DNA of 64,000 nucleotides, taken from the NCBI RefSeq assembly GCF_900099695.1, contig NZ_FNCY01000017.1:29128-93127 (forward strand). The letters run 5' to 3'. The stretch's first letter is position 1. Every line of letters begins with the position of its first letter. A program made the position numbers and the translations under genes. This DNA is from Propionivibrio dicarboxylicus. GTDB lineage: Bacteria; Pseudomonadota; Gammaproteobacteria; Burkholderiales; Rhodocyclaceae. Under the pieces are notes generated by a model, which made no database searches, had not been told where the DNA came from, and saw only the letters and a list, made by a program, of their open reading frames with translations. Shown one piece after another: positions 35,540 through 43,895 of the stretch.

Positions 35540-37779
35540 CACTCGCCCCTCCCTTCCGCCGCGCGGACGCGGACCAGGGTCGTCTTGTAGGCGCCGCCCC
35601 CATAGCCGGACTTGCTTTGCGTGCCCATCGGCACCAGCACGTTGCAATTGACATCCCAGATGCCGAACAGATTGGGCTCGCGCCCTTCCGTTTCGGGCAG
35701 CCACCAGCCGTGCGGCACGCTGACGATGCGCGGATGCACGATCGGCGTCACCTTGGCCTTGCGCCGGATGGCGCCGCGATCGTTTTCGATCGTCACCCAG
35801 GCGCCGTCCTCGATGCCATTGGCTTTGGCGACGCTGGGATGGATCTCGACGATCGGATCGGGATCGCATTCGCGCAGCCACGGGATGTTCCGGTGTTCGG
35901 AGTGGAAGAACACCGAGGAGCGTCGTCCGCTTACCATGACAAGCGGATACTTGGCGAGCAGCTCGGGCGTGCGCACCTCGCTCTCCGGCGGTTCGGAAAA
36001 ATAGGGCAGCGGGTCGAGCCCCCACTGGGCGTAGCTCTGGCTGGCGAACTCGATCTTGCCGGACGGCGTCCGGAAGCCGGGCTTGCCGTCCGGGCGCAAC
36101 AAGCCGCGCTCATGGCGGCGATACGGGCGCGACGCGGAATTCTCCGGCGGCATCATCCAGCCGCCGGCATCGCGCAGTTCGTCGTAGCTCATGCCGGTCG
36201 GCTTGAGGCGGTCGTCGAACAAATCCTTGAGCGTCGGGAAGCGCTTGCCGAGTTCAGGATTGAAGCGCTTGGCCAACTCGAAATTGATTTCCCAGTCGGA
36301 CCGGCATTCGCCGACCTGGACGGCCGGCGTGATGACCTGCAGCGGCGCCCACCAGGAACGGAAGCTCTCCTTCTCGGCGAGCGAGGCGACCGGCAGGACG
36401 ATGTCGGCCACCGCCATCGTCGTCGGATTGTGGAAGAGGTCGGCCACCACCACGAAGTCCATCTTCTTCAGCGCCTCGTGGTGCAGGCGGGTGTCGGCCG
36501 CCTGGCCACCCAGCACGTTGCTGGTCTGAATCCAGCAGGCCTTGATCGGATAGGGCTCGCCGCTGATCATCTGCTCGACGGCGACGTCCGGCTGCGCCCA
36601 GCCGCGGAAATTGCGCACCATCGCGTATTCCTTGGCGCCGATCCGCTTCTCGTTGAGCCGGTTGACGAAATCCTCGCCGTACAACGCGTGCATTTCCTGC
36701 GTCGAGAACGGATAGGTCGTGACGCCGTACGCCGGCCGGGCGATGACATTGCCGCCAGGCACATCGAGATTGCCGGTCAGGCACCAGAGATGGTTGATCG
36801 CCTGTGCGACGGTGGTCCCTTCCGGACTCTTGTCGACAGGGACGCCCCAGTGGATCGCCGCCGGCTTGGCCTTGGCGTACATGCGCGCCGCGGCGATGAT
36901 GTCTGCCTCGGGAATCCAGGTGATCTCGGCAACGCGACGGGGCGTGTACTCGGCCGCGCGTTCGCGCAGTTCGTCGAGGCCGACGGTCCATTCGGACACG
37001 AATTTCTCGTCGTAGAGCTTCTCGGAGATGATCACGTTGATCATCGCCAGCGCCAGCGCGCCGTCGGTCCCCGGCCGGATCTGCAGGAACATCTCGGCCT
37101 TGGCCGAGAACCAGGTCCAGCGCGGGTCGATGACGATCAGTTTCGATCCGCGCTTCATGCAGTCGACGATCCAGTGGCCGAAGAAGCCGTCCGGACAGCC
37201 CGGCGCCGGGTTCTGCGCCCAGATGACGATGACCTCGGGAACGCGGTATTCCGGGTCGTCATAACGTTGCGGCGAGAACTGGGCGGCATCGAGCACGGCG
37301 TAATCGCCCTGCGTCGCCATCATCGCACCGAGCCGCGGCGTGTAGCAGGAATGGCCGGCGAGTCCGAGCTGGATCCAGTTGGGACTGCCGTAGGAATAAG
37401 CCAGGAAGGAAATCGGCCCGCCGATGTCGCGCCCGGTGCCCTGGCAGAACAGCACCGATTCGGGGCCGTAGTCGTCCTTGATTTCGCGCAGGCGCGCCTC
37501 GATCGTGTCGAGCGCCTCGTCCCATGAGATGCGGACGAATTCGCCGCTGCCGCGCGGCCCGACCCGCTTGAGCGGGTGGGTGATGCGTTCCGGGTGATAC
37601 ATGTACTGGGTCAGCGCCAGCAGGCGCGGACAGGCGCGGCCCTGGCTGAAGGGATGGTTCTCGTCGCCCTCGACCCGGACCACCTTGTCGTCGCGGACGA
37701 ACAGCTTGACGCCGCAGCCACCGTGACAACCGGGCCCGGGCGACCATGCCGTCGTTGTTACAACCTTGTCGTATTTCAT
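35539..37779 (-). CDS. second molybdopterin oxidoreductase, substrate unknown
   Basis: DMSO-reductase-family large subunit, 746 residues, cytoplasmic (no Tat signal). The N-terminal cluster region has only three cysteines, C18, C22 and C50 (GPGCHGGCG ... GRACPR). The first position of the usual C-x2-C-x3-C-x27-C set is Gly15. Domain order is normal, ending in the molybdopterin dinucleotide-binding domain (GAWVTIENDRGAI). Placed between a TRAP transporter and transhydroxylase genes, it could hydroxylate, dehydroxylate or oxidise a polyphenol, for instance making the tetrahydroxybenzene co-substrate. A hydroxyhydroquinone-dehydrogenase role as in resorcinol degraders is another option. AGGAGAT precedes the ATG. 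Confidence 0.78.
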   Translation of the reverse strand: MKYDKVVTTTAWSPGPGCHGGCGVKLFVRDDKVVRVEGDENHPFSQGRACPRLLALTQYMYHPERITHPLKRVGPRGSGEFVRISWDEALDTIEARLREIKDDYGPESVLFCQGTGRDIGGPISFLAYSYGSPNWIQLGLAGHSCYTPRLGAMMATQGDYAVLDAAQFSPQRYDDPEYRVPEVIVIWAQNPAPGCPDGFFGHWIVDCMKRGSKLIVIDPRWTWFSAKAEMFLQIRPGTDGALALAMINVIISEKLYDEKFVSEWTVGLDELRERAAEYTPRRVAEITWIPEADIIAAARMYAKAKPAAIHWGVPVDKSPEGTTVAQAINHLWCLTGNLDVPGGNVIARPAYGVTTYPFSTQEMHALYGEDFVNRLNEKRIGAKEYAMVRNFRGWAQPDVAVEQMISGEPYPIKACWIQTSNVLGGQAADTRLHHEALKKMDFVVVADLFHNPTTMAVADIVLPVASLAEKESFRSWWAPLQVITPAVQVGECRSDWEINFELAKRFNPELGKRFPTLKDLFDDRLKPTGMSYDELRDAGGWMMPPENSASRPYRRHERGLLRPDGKPGFRTPSGKIEFASQSYAQWGLDPLPYFSEPPESEVRTPELLAKYPLVMVSGRRSSVFFHSEHRNIPWLRECDPDPIVEIHPSVAKANGIEDGAWVTIENDRGAIRRKAKVTPIVHPRIVSVPHGWWLPETEGREPNLFGIWDVNCNVLVPMGTQSKSGYGGGAYKTTLVRVRAAEGRGE

Positions 37780-37959
37780 ATCGATATCTCCTGTCTCAAG
37801 CTGTGCGGTACCGCCGACGGCGACACAAAGCGGTCAACGATACCCGACTTGGGCACAAGACAGGCCGGACAGCACAAGGAGATCGAACGCCACATGATGA
37901 TTGATTGCCAGTTCTTCGTCTGCTGAATTCGTTCGATTCGAGGGCGCGTCCGGTACGGA

Positions 37960-38481
37960 TCAGACGATCAAATCCTGCTTCTCTTCCTGGGCCGGATCTT
38001 CTTCATCCGGCATCAGCACCTGCATCAGGTAAACCAGCGTCAGCACCGCGAAGCCGAAGGCGCAGGCGTACATGAACGGATACTTCGGGATGTACAGCAC
38101 GGCCGAGGTCGTACCAGCCTTGACCTCCATTCCCGCTTTCTCGAAGGTCTGCCAGGTAATCAGCGCGAACATCGCAAGGCCGACCAGATTGACGCCGCGA
38201 TTGGCCCAGTTCTGGGCCGATTCGGGCAGCATCTCGATCAGCGTGGTGACGCTGATATGGCCGTTCTTGATCTGCGTGTAGCCGAGGGCGAAGACGATGA
38301 CCAGGCCCATGATGTATTCGACCAGTTCATACGAGCCCTGGAGCGCGACGTTGAAGAGCAGGCGCGACAAGATGTCGACGACGATCAGCAGCACCATGAT
38401 CAGGATGAACCCGACACCGAGGATGTTGAGCAGCGCGCTCAGCTTGTAGATAGCCAGTTTTATCGATTTACCAACGTTCAA
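37960..38481 (-). CDS. TRAP transporter small permease (DctQ type), polyphenol operon
   Basis: Small TRAP membrane subunit with four helices, about 173 residues. The core segment is LSRLLFNVALQGSYELVEYIMG. I chose the TTG at 38481 because AGGGGA lies directly before it. A GTG at 38502 or the longer frame to 38535 would add a short basic N-terminus. It follows dctP after a hairpin and precedes the Mo-enzyme genes by 180 bases. Confidence 0.82.
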   Translation of the reverse strand: MNVGKSIKLAIYKLSALLNILGVGFILIMVLLIVVDILSRLLFNVALQGSYELVEYIMGLVIVFALGYTQIKNGHISVTTLIEMLPESAQNWANRGVNLVGLAMFALITWQTFEKAGMEVKAGTTSAVLYIPKYPFMYACAFGFAVLTLVYLMQVLMPDEEDPAQEEKQDLIV

Positions 38482-38514
38482 GATCTTCCCCTTAAATCTC
38501 ACGACAGACACGTT

Positions 38515-38541
38515 CCGGAGGCGCCTCGCCGGCACCTCCGG
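38515..38541 (-). other. intercistronic hairpin between dctP and dctQ
   Basis: CCGGAGG (38515-38521) and CCTCCGG (38535-38541) form a perfect 7-bp stem just after the dctP stop. The position is the same as the hairpin in the sugar-acid TRAP operon. No U tract is present, suggesting message stabilisation or differential expression. Confidence 0.5.
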
Positions 38542-38550
38542 CGCGCGGCA

Positions 38551-39591
38551 TTACATCTGCTGCTTCCTGGCCTTCTCGATGCGCTTCACCGCCTCATCCA
38601 GGATGGCGAGGCCCGGCAGCTTCTTGGCTTCCTGGTCGGAGGCCCACTTGGTCCAGATGCTCATCGACTTCTCGCGCCACTTCGTCGTTTCCGCCGCATC
38701 CATCGGCACAATCTTGCCGCCGGCCTTGAGGAACTTGGCCGTCGAGGTCTTCTTCGTCTCGTCCCAGGCCTTGGCGAAGAGCTGGCTGGCCTTCTCGCCG
38801 CTTTCCTCGTCAAAGACCTTCTGCACCTCGGGCGGCAGCGAATCCCAGGTCTTCTTGTTCATGATCAGGAAGAAGACGCCCGAATTGACGTTGGCGTCGA
38901 GCGCCGATTTGAACACCTCCTGCAAGTTCATCATCTCGACGGCTTCCCAGGCCATCACGGCACCGTCGATCACGCCCTTCTCGGCCGCCTGATAGGTATC
39001 CGGCGCCGGCATCGCCATCGGACTCGCGCCGAGCGACTGCAGCATCGGCACCAGCGGACCGCCCGGCGCGCGGATCTTCTTGCCCTGCATGTCGCCCATC
39101 GTGAGGATCGGCTTCTTCGAGGTTACCGGCGCACCGTCATGCGTGTGCAGCGTCAGCACCTTGACGTCGGCGAACTCCTTCTTCAGGTACGGCGTCTCGT
39201 TGTACAGGTCCCAGACCACCTTGCTGCCGACGGTGGCCTTATCGACCCCCAGCATCGGCAAGTTCATCACCTCGGTCAGCGGGAAGCGTCCCGGGAAATA
39301 GGCGACGAACCCCCAGGTGATGTCGGCGATGCCCTTGATGACGTTATCGTAGGCATCCTGCGGCTTGCCGAGCGTCGCGGAGGGATAGATGTCGATCTTG
39401 ACCTGGCCGCCGGTACGCGACTCGACCGCCTTCACCCAGGGGGCGAACCCGTTGGTGCACACGAAGGCAGTCGGCGGGTTGTGGTGCGCGAACTTCAGGC
39501 GGAAGGTCTTCTTTTCCGGATCGGCCGCGAATGAAGAAAAGGCGACCGATGCGGCGAGTGTTGCGAGCAATAGCTTAAGGCTGAATTTCAT
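38551..39591 (-). CDS. TRAP transporter substrate-binding protein (DctP type), polyphenol operon
   Basis: Periplasmic binding protein of 346 residues with a Sec signal peptide (MKFSLKLLLATLAASVAFSS, cleavage after SFAA). The start at 39591 has GGAGGATTA upstream; the frame is open a further 33 codons, but those lie in the intergenic gap. The DctP arginine loop is KIRAPGGPLVPMLQSLGA. Gene order here is dctM-dctP-dctQ, unusual but functional. Lying before two molybdoenzymes for phenolics, it may bind an aromatic acid such as gallate; this is inference. Confidence 0.88.
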   Translation of the reverse strand: MKFSLKLLLATLAASVAFSSFAADPEKKTFRLKFAHHNPPTAFVCTNGFAPWVKAVESRTGGQVKIDIYPSATLGKPQDAYDNVIKGIADITWGFVAYFPGRFPLTEVMNLPMLGVDKATVGSKVVWDLYNETPYLKKEFADVKVLTLHTHDGAPVTSKKPILTMGDMQGKKIRAPGGPLVPMLQSLGASPMAMPAPDTYQAAEKGVIDGAVMAWEAVEMMNLQEVFKSALDANVNSGVFFLIMNKKTWDSLPPEVQKVFDEESGEKASQLFAKAWDETKKTSTAKFLKAGGKIVPMDAAETTKWREKSMSIWTKWASDQEAKKLPGLAILDEAVKRIEKARKQQM

Positions 39592-39665
39592 GCTTAATCC
39601 TCCTCGAATTTGAAACTTGGCAGCAAGTAATGAATGGTAAAAACCGGTTTGTCTTATTAAAGCGC

Positions 39666-40967
39666 TCACATCAGGACCGACGGCAGCCACAGGGCAAGGT
39701 CCGGAATGAGGAACATCAGGAACAACATGACGACGATGGCCCCCCAGTACGGCCAGATAGCCTTGTAGATCTGGGTAATCGGGATCGATTTGTCGATGCC
39801 GGCGATGATGAAGCAGTTGATGCCGACAGGCGGGCAGATCATGCCCGAGGCCATGACCAGCACCAGCAGCACGCCAAACCAGTAGGGATTGAACTGGAGG
39901 GCCGCCACCACCGGGAAGAAGATCGGGATCGTCAGCAGCAGCATCGCCAGTTCGTCCATCAGCGCGCCGAGGAAGATGTAGAGCAGGATGATGCCGAACA
40001 TGACGATGTTGCGGTGGAAGGGCAGTTCGGCGAAGAACTGCGCCATTTCGCCCGGTAGCCGCGAGATCGCCAGGAAGTACCCGAAGATCATCGCGCCGGT
40101 GATCACCATGAAGATCATCGCCGAGGTCTTGCCGGTATCGAGCAGCGCCTGCTTGAGCATGGCGAAGCTCAGCGAACGGCGGAAGCCTGCGACCACCAGC
40201 GCGCCAAGCACGCCGACCGCCCCGCCCTCATTGACCGTGAAGAAACCGCCGAGCATGCCGCCGATCACCAGCACGATCAGGAACAGCAGGTCCTTGACGT
40301 GATAGAGCGACTCGAAACGTTCCTTCCAGCTGCACTTCGGCCCGCGCGGCCCCAGTTCCGGATTGCGCAGGACGACCAGATACGCCACCAGGAGATACAG
40401 GAGCAACAGCGTCAGGCCGGGGATGACCACCGCCGAGAACAACTTGCCGATCGACAGCGAGCACATGACACCGTAGAGCATCAGCAGCACGCTGGGCGGC
40501 ACCATGGTGCCGAGCGTGCCGGCGCAGGCCACGGTCGCGGCGGCAAAACCGCCCTGGTAACCGAAACGCTTCATCTCGGGCAGCGCGACGATGCCCATCG
40601 TCGCCGTCGTCGCCGTCGTCGAACCGCACAAGGCGCCGATCCCGGTGCAGGCCACGACCGTCGACATCGCCAAGCCACCCGGCAAATGTCCGAGCCAGGT
40701 GAAGGAGGCCTTGTACAGGTCGTAGCTGAGCCCGGAGTGATAGGCCAGCTGCCCCATCAGCACGAACAGGACGATGACGCTCAGGCCGTAATTGGCGACC
40801 GTCGAATACGGCGTCGTCTGCAACATCCCCAGGGCGGCATCCATACCGGTAATGGCCGCCATGCCGAGAAATCCGACGACGGCCATCGAAATGCCGATAT
40901 GCACCCCCATGACGATCAGGACGATCATCAGCCCCAATCCAAGCACACCCAATGTTACTGGTTCCAC
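39666..40967 (-). CDS. TRAP transporter large permease (DctM type), polyphenol operon
   Basis: Large membrane subunit of a TRAP importer, about 433 residues, with hydrophobic helices throughout. Family segments are CGSTTATTATMGIVALPEM and ASGMICPPVGINCFIIAG. Of two in-frame GTG codons, the second (40967) has GAGGAG at good spacing (seven bases), while the first (40973) is too close. It is the first gene of the TRAP/Mo-enzyme operon. The shared operator-like sequence lies about 185-235 bases upstream. Confidence 0.87.
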   Translation of the reverse strand: MEPVTLGVLGLGLMIVLIVMGVHIGISMAVVGFLGMAAITGMDAALGMLQTTPYSTVANYGLSVIVLFVLMGQLAYHSGLSYDLYKASFTWLGHLPGGLAMSTVVACTGIGALCGSTTATTATMGIVALPEMKRFGYQGGFAAATVACAGTLGTMVPPSVLLMLYGVMCSLSIGKLFSAVVIPGLTLLLLYLLVAYLVVLRNPELGPRGPKCSWKERFESLYHVKDLLFLIVLVIGGMLGGFFTVNEGGAVGVLGALVVAGFRRSLSFAMLKQALLDTGKTSAMIFMVITGAMIFGYFLAISRLPGEMAQFFAELPFHRNIVMFGIILLYIFLGALMDELAMLLLTIPIFFPVVAALQFNPYWFGVLLVLVMASGMICPPVGINCFIIAGIDKSIPITQIYKAIWPYWGAIVVMLFLMFLIPDLALWLPSVLM

Positions 40968-41152
40968 ACTCACACTCCTCTGAAATCGCTTTTCAGGCTA
41001 ATCATTTTTATGACAGCAAGGCGAATTCTCGAAAAACGGGATCTTCCGCTCATCAATTCCGGGACCGAAACCGGCACCACCGTGAATTGTCCCCTGCTGC
41101 ACCACACAAACAATCGGTATCCACACAGGGCGCCAATTTGCAATTTATCGAC

Positions 41153-41202
41153 CCCCAAGTCGACTGGTAATTTGTTATGCCCACTTGCCTTGGAGGAATA
41201 CC
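41153..41202 (-). promoter_or_regulatory. operator-like element A, upstream of the TRAP/Mo-enzyme operon
   Basis: On the minus strand it reads GGTATT, 16 bases, GCATAACAAATTACC, then AGTCGACTTGGGG. It matches element B before the phloroglucinol operon at nearly all positions in the right half with identical spacing. It lies in a 527-base non-coding gap (40968-41494) with element A' back to back and in the opposite direction. I see no other gene in that gap. Confidence 0.72.
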
Positions 41203-41218
41203 GGAACCGGCCTGCCGC

Positions 41219-41262
41219 GGTATTACCGGGGGTTATCTCGTCATGAACAATCGCCAGTCGAC
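41219..41262 (+). promoter_or_regulatory. operator-like element A', upstream of mobB-mobA-moeA
   Basis: Plus-strand copy of the same element: GGTATTACC, then GTTAT, then CATGAACAATCGCCAGTCGACG. It aligns without gaps to the minus-strand reading of element B and, over its right 35 bases, to element C. Its left end faces that of element A across 16 bases, so the two divergent operons appear to share one regulatory centre. Confidence 0.68.
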
Positions 41263-41494
41263 GCTGGCCTGCGGGGCTAAGCATAATCGGATGCCGATCG
41301 GCATTCCGTCGGGGAGAAGGCATGCCAACACTATAGACGGGCGGGAGCGGTTTCCCGGCCGGAAAACCGCGAATTCTAGATGACAGCGGCGAAAACGATC
41401 AAATCAACAGGCATCAAATAATGACGCTGTCAGGAACGGAAAAACCCCGCAAAACCGCCCGCCAGACGGGCAATGCAAGGATATCGGGCAGACC

Positions 41495-41995
41495 ATGACG
41501 ACCCCGCCACTTTTCATTTTTGTCGGCCATTCGAACGCCGGCAAGACCACTTTTGTCGAGAAACTGCTGCCCGCCCTGACCCAACGCGGTCGGCGCGTGG
41601 CCACCCTCAAGCATGCGCACCATCCGGTCGAACTGGACACGCCGGGCAAGGACAGCTGGCGCTACAAGAACGCCGGTGCCGCACTCAGCATGCTGGTCAC
41701 CGGTTCGGCGCTGCAACTCGTCGCCGACACGGTCGGGGCGCACGAACCGAAACACCTCGCCCGGCGCTTTCTCGGCGAGGCCGACCTGGTCCTGGCCGAA
41801 GGCTTTTCCCGTGCCGACGGCCCGAAAATCGAGGTATTGCGCCGCGACTGCGGCAAACCCGCCCGCTGCACGCCGGCCGACGGCCTGATCGCGCTGGTCA
41901 CCGACAGCCCGGAAACCTATCCCGAACTGCCGCATTTCGCCCTCGACGACGTCGACGGCGTCGCCGATTTTCTGCTGGGCCGCGCCGGACAATGA
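41495..41995 (+). CDS. mobB: molybdopterin-guanine dinucleotide biosynthesis protein MobB
   Basis: GTP-binding accessory protein for making the guanine dinucleotide form of Moco, 166 residues. The P-loop is FVGHSNAGKTTF (about 9-20) and the switch-like DLVLAEGFSRADGPKIEV follows at about 97-114. Start ATG at 41495. Its stop overlaps the mobA start by four bases. The bis-MGD cofactor is what DMSO-reductase-family enzymes need, and two such enzymes are encoded divergently. Confidence 0.92.
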   Translation: MTTPPLFIFVGHSNAGKTTFVEKLLPALTQRGRRVATLKHAHHPVELDTPGKDSWRYKNAGAALSMLVTGSALQLVADTVGAHEPKHLARRFLGEADLVLAEGFSRADGPKIEVLRRDCGKPARCTPADGLIALVTDSPETYPELPHFALDDVDGVADFLLGRAGQ

Positions 41996-42591
41996 TTGCC
42001 GACTGCACCGCCCTGATCCTTGCCGGCGGCGACTCCAGGCGAATGGGCTGCGACAAGACGCGCCTGCAATTCGGCGGCCGGATCCTGCTCCAGCATGTCA
42101 TCGACGAGCTCCGCCCGGTCTTTTCCCAGGTGCTGGTCAGCGTCCGCGAAGGCCGCAACGACATCCGCGTTCCCCAGGTACGCGACCGCAGCACGGGTAA
42201 AGGCCCGCTCGCCGGCCTGAGCGCCGGGCTCGCCCGGGTCAACACGCCCTGGATTTTCGCGCTGGCCGCCGACATGCCCTTCATCAACCCCGCGCTCATC
42301 GCGCGCCTGGCCCGCGAACGTCGCGACCACCAGGCCGTCGTCCCGGTCATCGACGGCTTTCCGCAGCCGCTGACGGCCTTCTACGCACGCTCGGCCCTGA
42401 ACGAGATGCAGCGCACGCTCTCCGGCGGCACGGATTGCAGCTTGCGCGGCCTGCTCAAACGACTCGACGTCTGCTGGGTCGATGCGGAAAAGCTGCGCGC
42501 CGCCGATCCGGCCTTGCGCAGCTTTATCGATCTCGACACGCCCGAGGACCTGGCGCAAGCCCTCGCCACCAAGGAACCCAGCCTTGCCTGA
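41992..42591 (+). CDS. mobA: molybdenum cofactor guanylyltransferase MobA
   Basis: Attaches GMP from GTP to molybdopterin. The nucleotidyltransferase signature LILAGGDSRRMGCDK (about 8-22) and the metal-binding AADMPFINP (about 91-99) are present; length is 199 residues. The frame stays open upstream into mobB, but homology and the ATGA overlap at 41992 fix the start. moeA begins within its last codons. Confidence 0.94.
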   Translation: MIADCTALILAGGDSRRMGCDKTRLQFGGRILLQHVIDELRPVFSQVLVSVREGRNDIRVPQVRDRSTGKGPLAGLSAGLARVNTPWIFALAADMPFINPALIARLARERRDHQAVVPVIDGFPQPLTAFYARSALNEMQRTLSGGTDCSLRGLLKRLDVCWVDAEKLRAADPALRSFIDLDTPEDLAQALATKEPSLA

Positions 42592-43828
42592 ACACACCCA
42601 CCTGAGTCTCGCCGACGCCCAAGCACTCGTCATGGCCCACGCCCGTACCGGCGAGATCGAGGAAATCCCGCTCGAAAGCGCCCAGGGCCGCGTCATCGCG
42701 CGCGACATCCGCGCCAACCGCGACCTCCCGCCTTACGACATCTCGGCCATGGACGGTTTCGCCGTGCGCAGCGCCGACCTCGCCGCCGGAGGCGCGGCAC
42801 TGCCCGTCGTCGCCGACATCAAGGCCGGCGACCGGCCGACCGCCGCCATCACCGCCGGTCAATGCGTCCGCATCATGACCGGCGCGCCGTTGCCCGAAGG
42901 CGCCGACGCCGTCGTCCGCTGCGAGGACACCCGCATCGACGCCGACGGTGCCGTCATTTTTCCGGCTGCGGTCCCGGCCGGCAACGATATCCGGCGACGC
43001 GGCGAAGTCATGCGCCGCGATGCCGTCGTCCTCGAGGCCGGAAGCGTCGTCACGCCCGGCGTCGTCGGCGTGCTCGCCACCGTCAAGTGCGCCCGTGTTC
43101 CGGTCCACCGTCGGCCGACGGTCGCCATCCTCGCCACCGGCGACGAACTCGAAGCACTCGAAGACGCCTTCGATGCGGACAGGATTCCCGAATCGAACAG
43201 CTACGCGATCCTCGCCCAGCTCCAGGCCATCGGCATCGCGCCGCAACGACTCGGCATCGCCGCCGACGACCCGGAAGCACTGCGCGAGGCGCTTTGCCGC
43301 GGGCTCGACCATGACATCCTGCTGGTCTCCGGCGGCTCGTCCGTCGGCGTCCATGACCACGTCCGCCCGGTCCTCGAAGCCTTGGGCGCCGAACTGCATT
43401 TCTGGCGGGTGGCGATGCGCCCGGGCCATCCGCTCGTCTTTGCCACGCACGGCGATTGCCGGATCTTCGGCTTGCCGGGCAACCCGGTATCGAGCATGGT
43501 CTGCGTCGAAGAATTCGTCATCCCGCTGCTGCGTCGACATCTCGGCCACCGGCAGTGTTATCGCGAAACCGTCCCGGTCCGGCTGGCCCGCAACTTCAAG
43601 CACGCACCCGGTCGCTGCGAATTCGTCCGCGTCACGCTGACGCCCGACGCCGCCGGGATGCTCTGGGCCCGATCGACGGGTTCGCAAAGCAGCGGCGACC
43701 TGCTGTCGATGGCCATGGCCGACGGCTTGCTGTTCATCCCGGCAACCAGCGACGGCCTGGCGGCCGGCGAAATCGCTCGCGTCCAGCGCATTGCCTCGAA
43801 TCGTTTTCAGGAAACCGCGCTACCCTGA
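42584..43828 (+). CDS. moeA: molybdopterin molybdenumtransferase MoeA
   Basis: Inserts molybdate into adenylylated molybdopterin. About 414 residues, with domains in the normal order: MDGFAVRS near residue 52, the MPT-binding SGGSSVGVHD (about 250) and the GLPGNPVSSMVCVEEF segment (about 300). The start is placed at a TTG overlapping the mobA end, with AAGGAA eight bases upstream; an ATG 16 codons later is the alternative. Third gene of mobB-mobA-moeA, convergent with moaA. Confidence 0.92.
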   Translation: MPEHTHLSLADAQALVMAHARTGEIEEIPLESAQGRVIARDIRANRDLPPYDISAMDGFAVRSADLAAGGAALPVVADIKAGDRPTAAITAGQCVRIMTGAPLPEGADAVVRCEDTRIDADGAVIFPAAVPAGNDIRRRGEVMRRDAVVLEAGSVVTPGVVGVLATVKCARVPVHRRPTVAILATGDELEALEDAFDADRIPESNSYAILAQLQAIGIAPQRLGIAADDPEALREALCRGLDHDILLVSGGSSVGVHDHVRPVLEALGAELHFWRVAMRPGHPLVFATHGDCRIFGLPGNPVSSMVCVEEFVIPLLRRHLGHRQCYRETVPVRLARNFKHAPGRCEFVRVTLTPDAAGMLWARSTGSQSSGDLLSMAMADGLLFIPATSDGLAAGEIARVQRIASNRFQETALP

Positions 43829-43895
43829 GCGGGCACCGCCATCGGCGCGGGAAAGGTGCAGGAGGGGGGCAGGACAGGCGCGGGAAAATGCCCGG

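Noticed and set aside
35617..37527. 636-codon plus-strand open frame
   Set aside because: It is antisense to the clear molybdopterin oxidoreductase gene; the composition is that of a shadow frame. The same holds for the 558-codon frame at 33513-35189.
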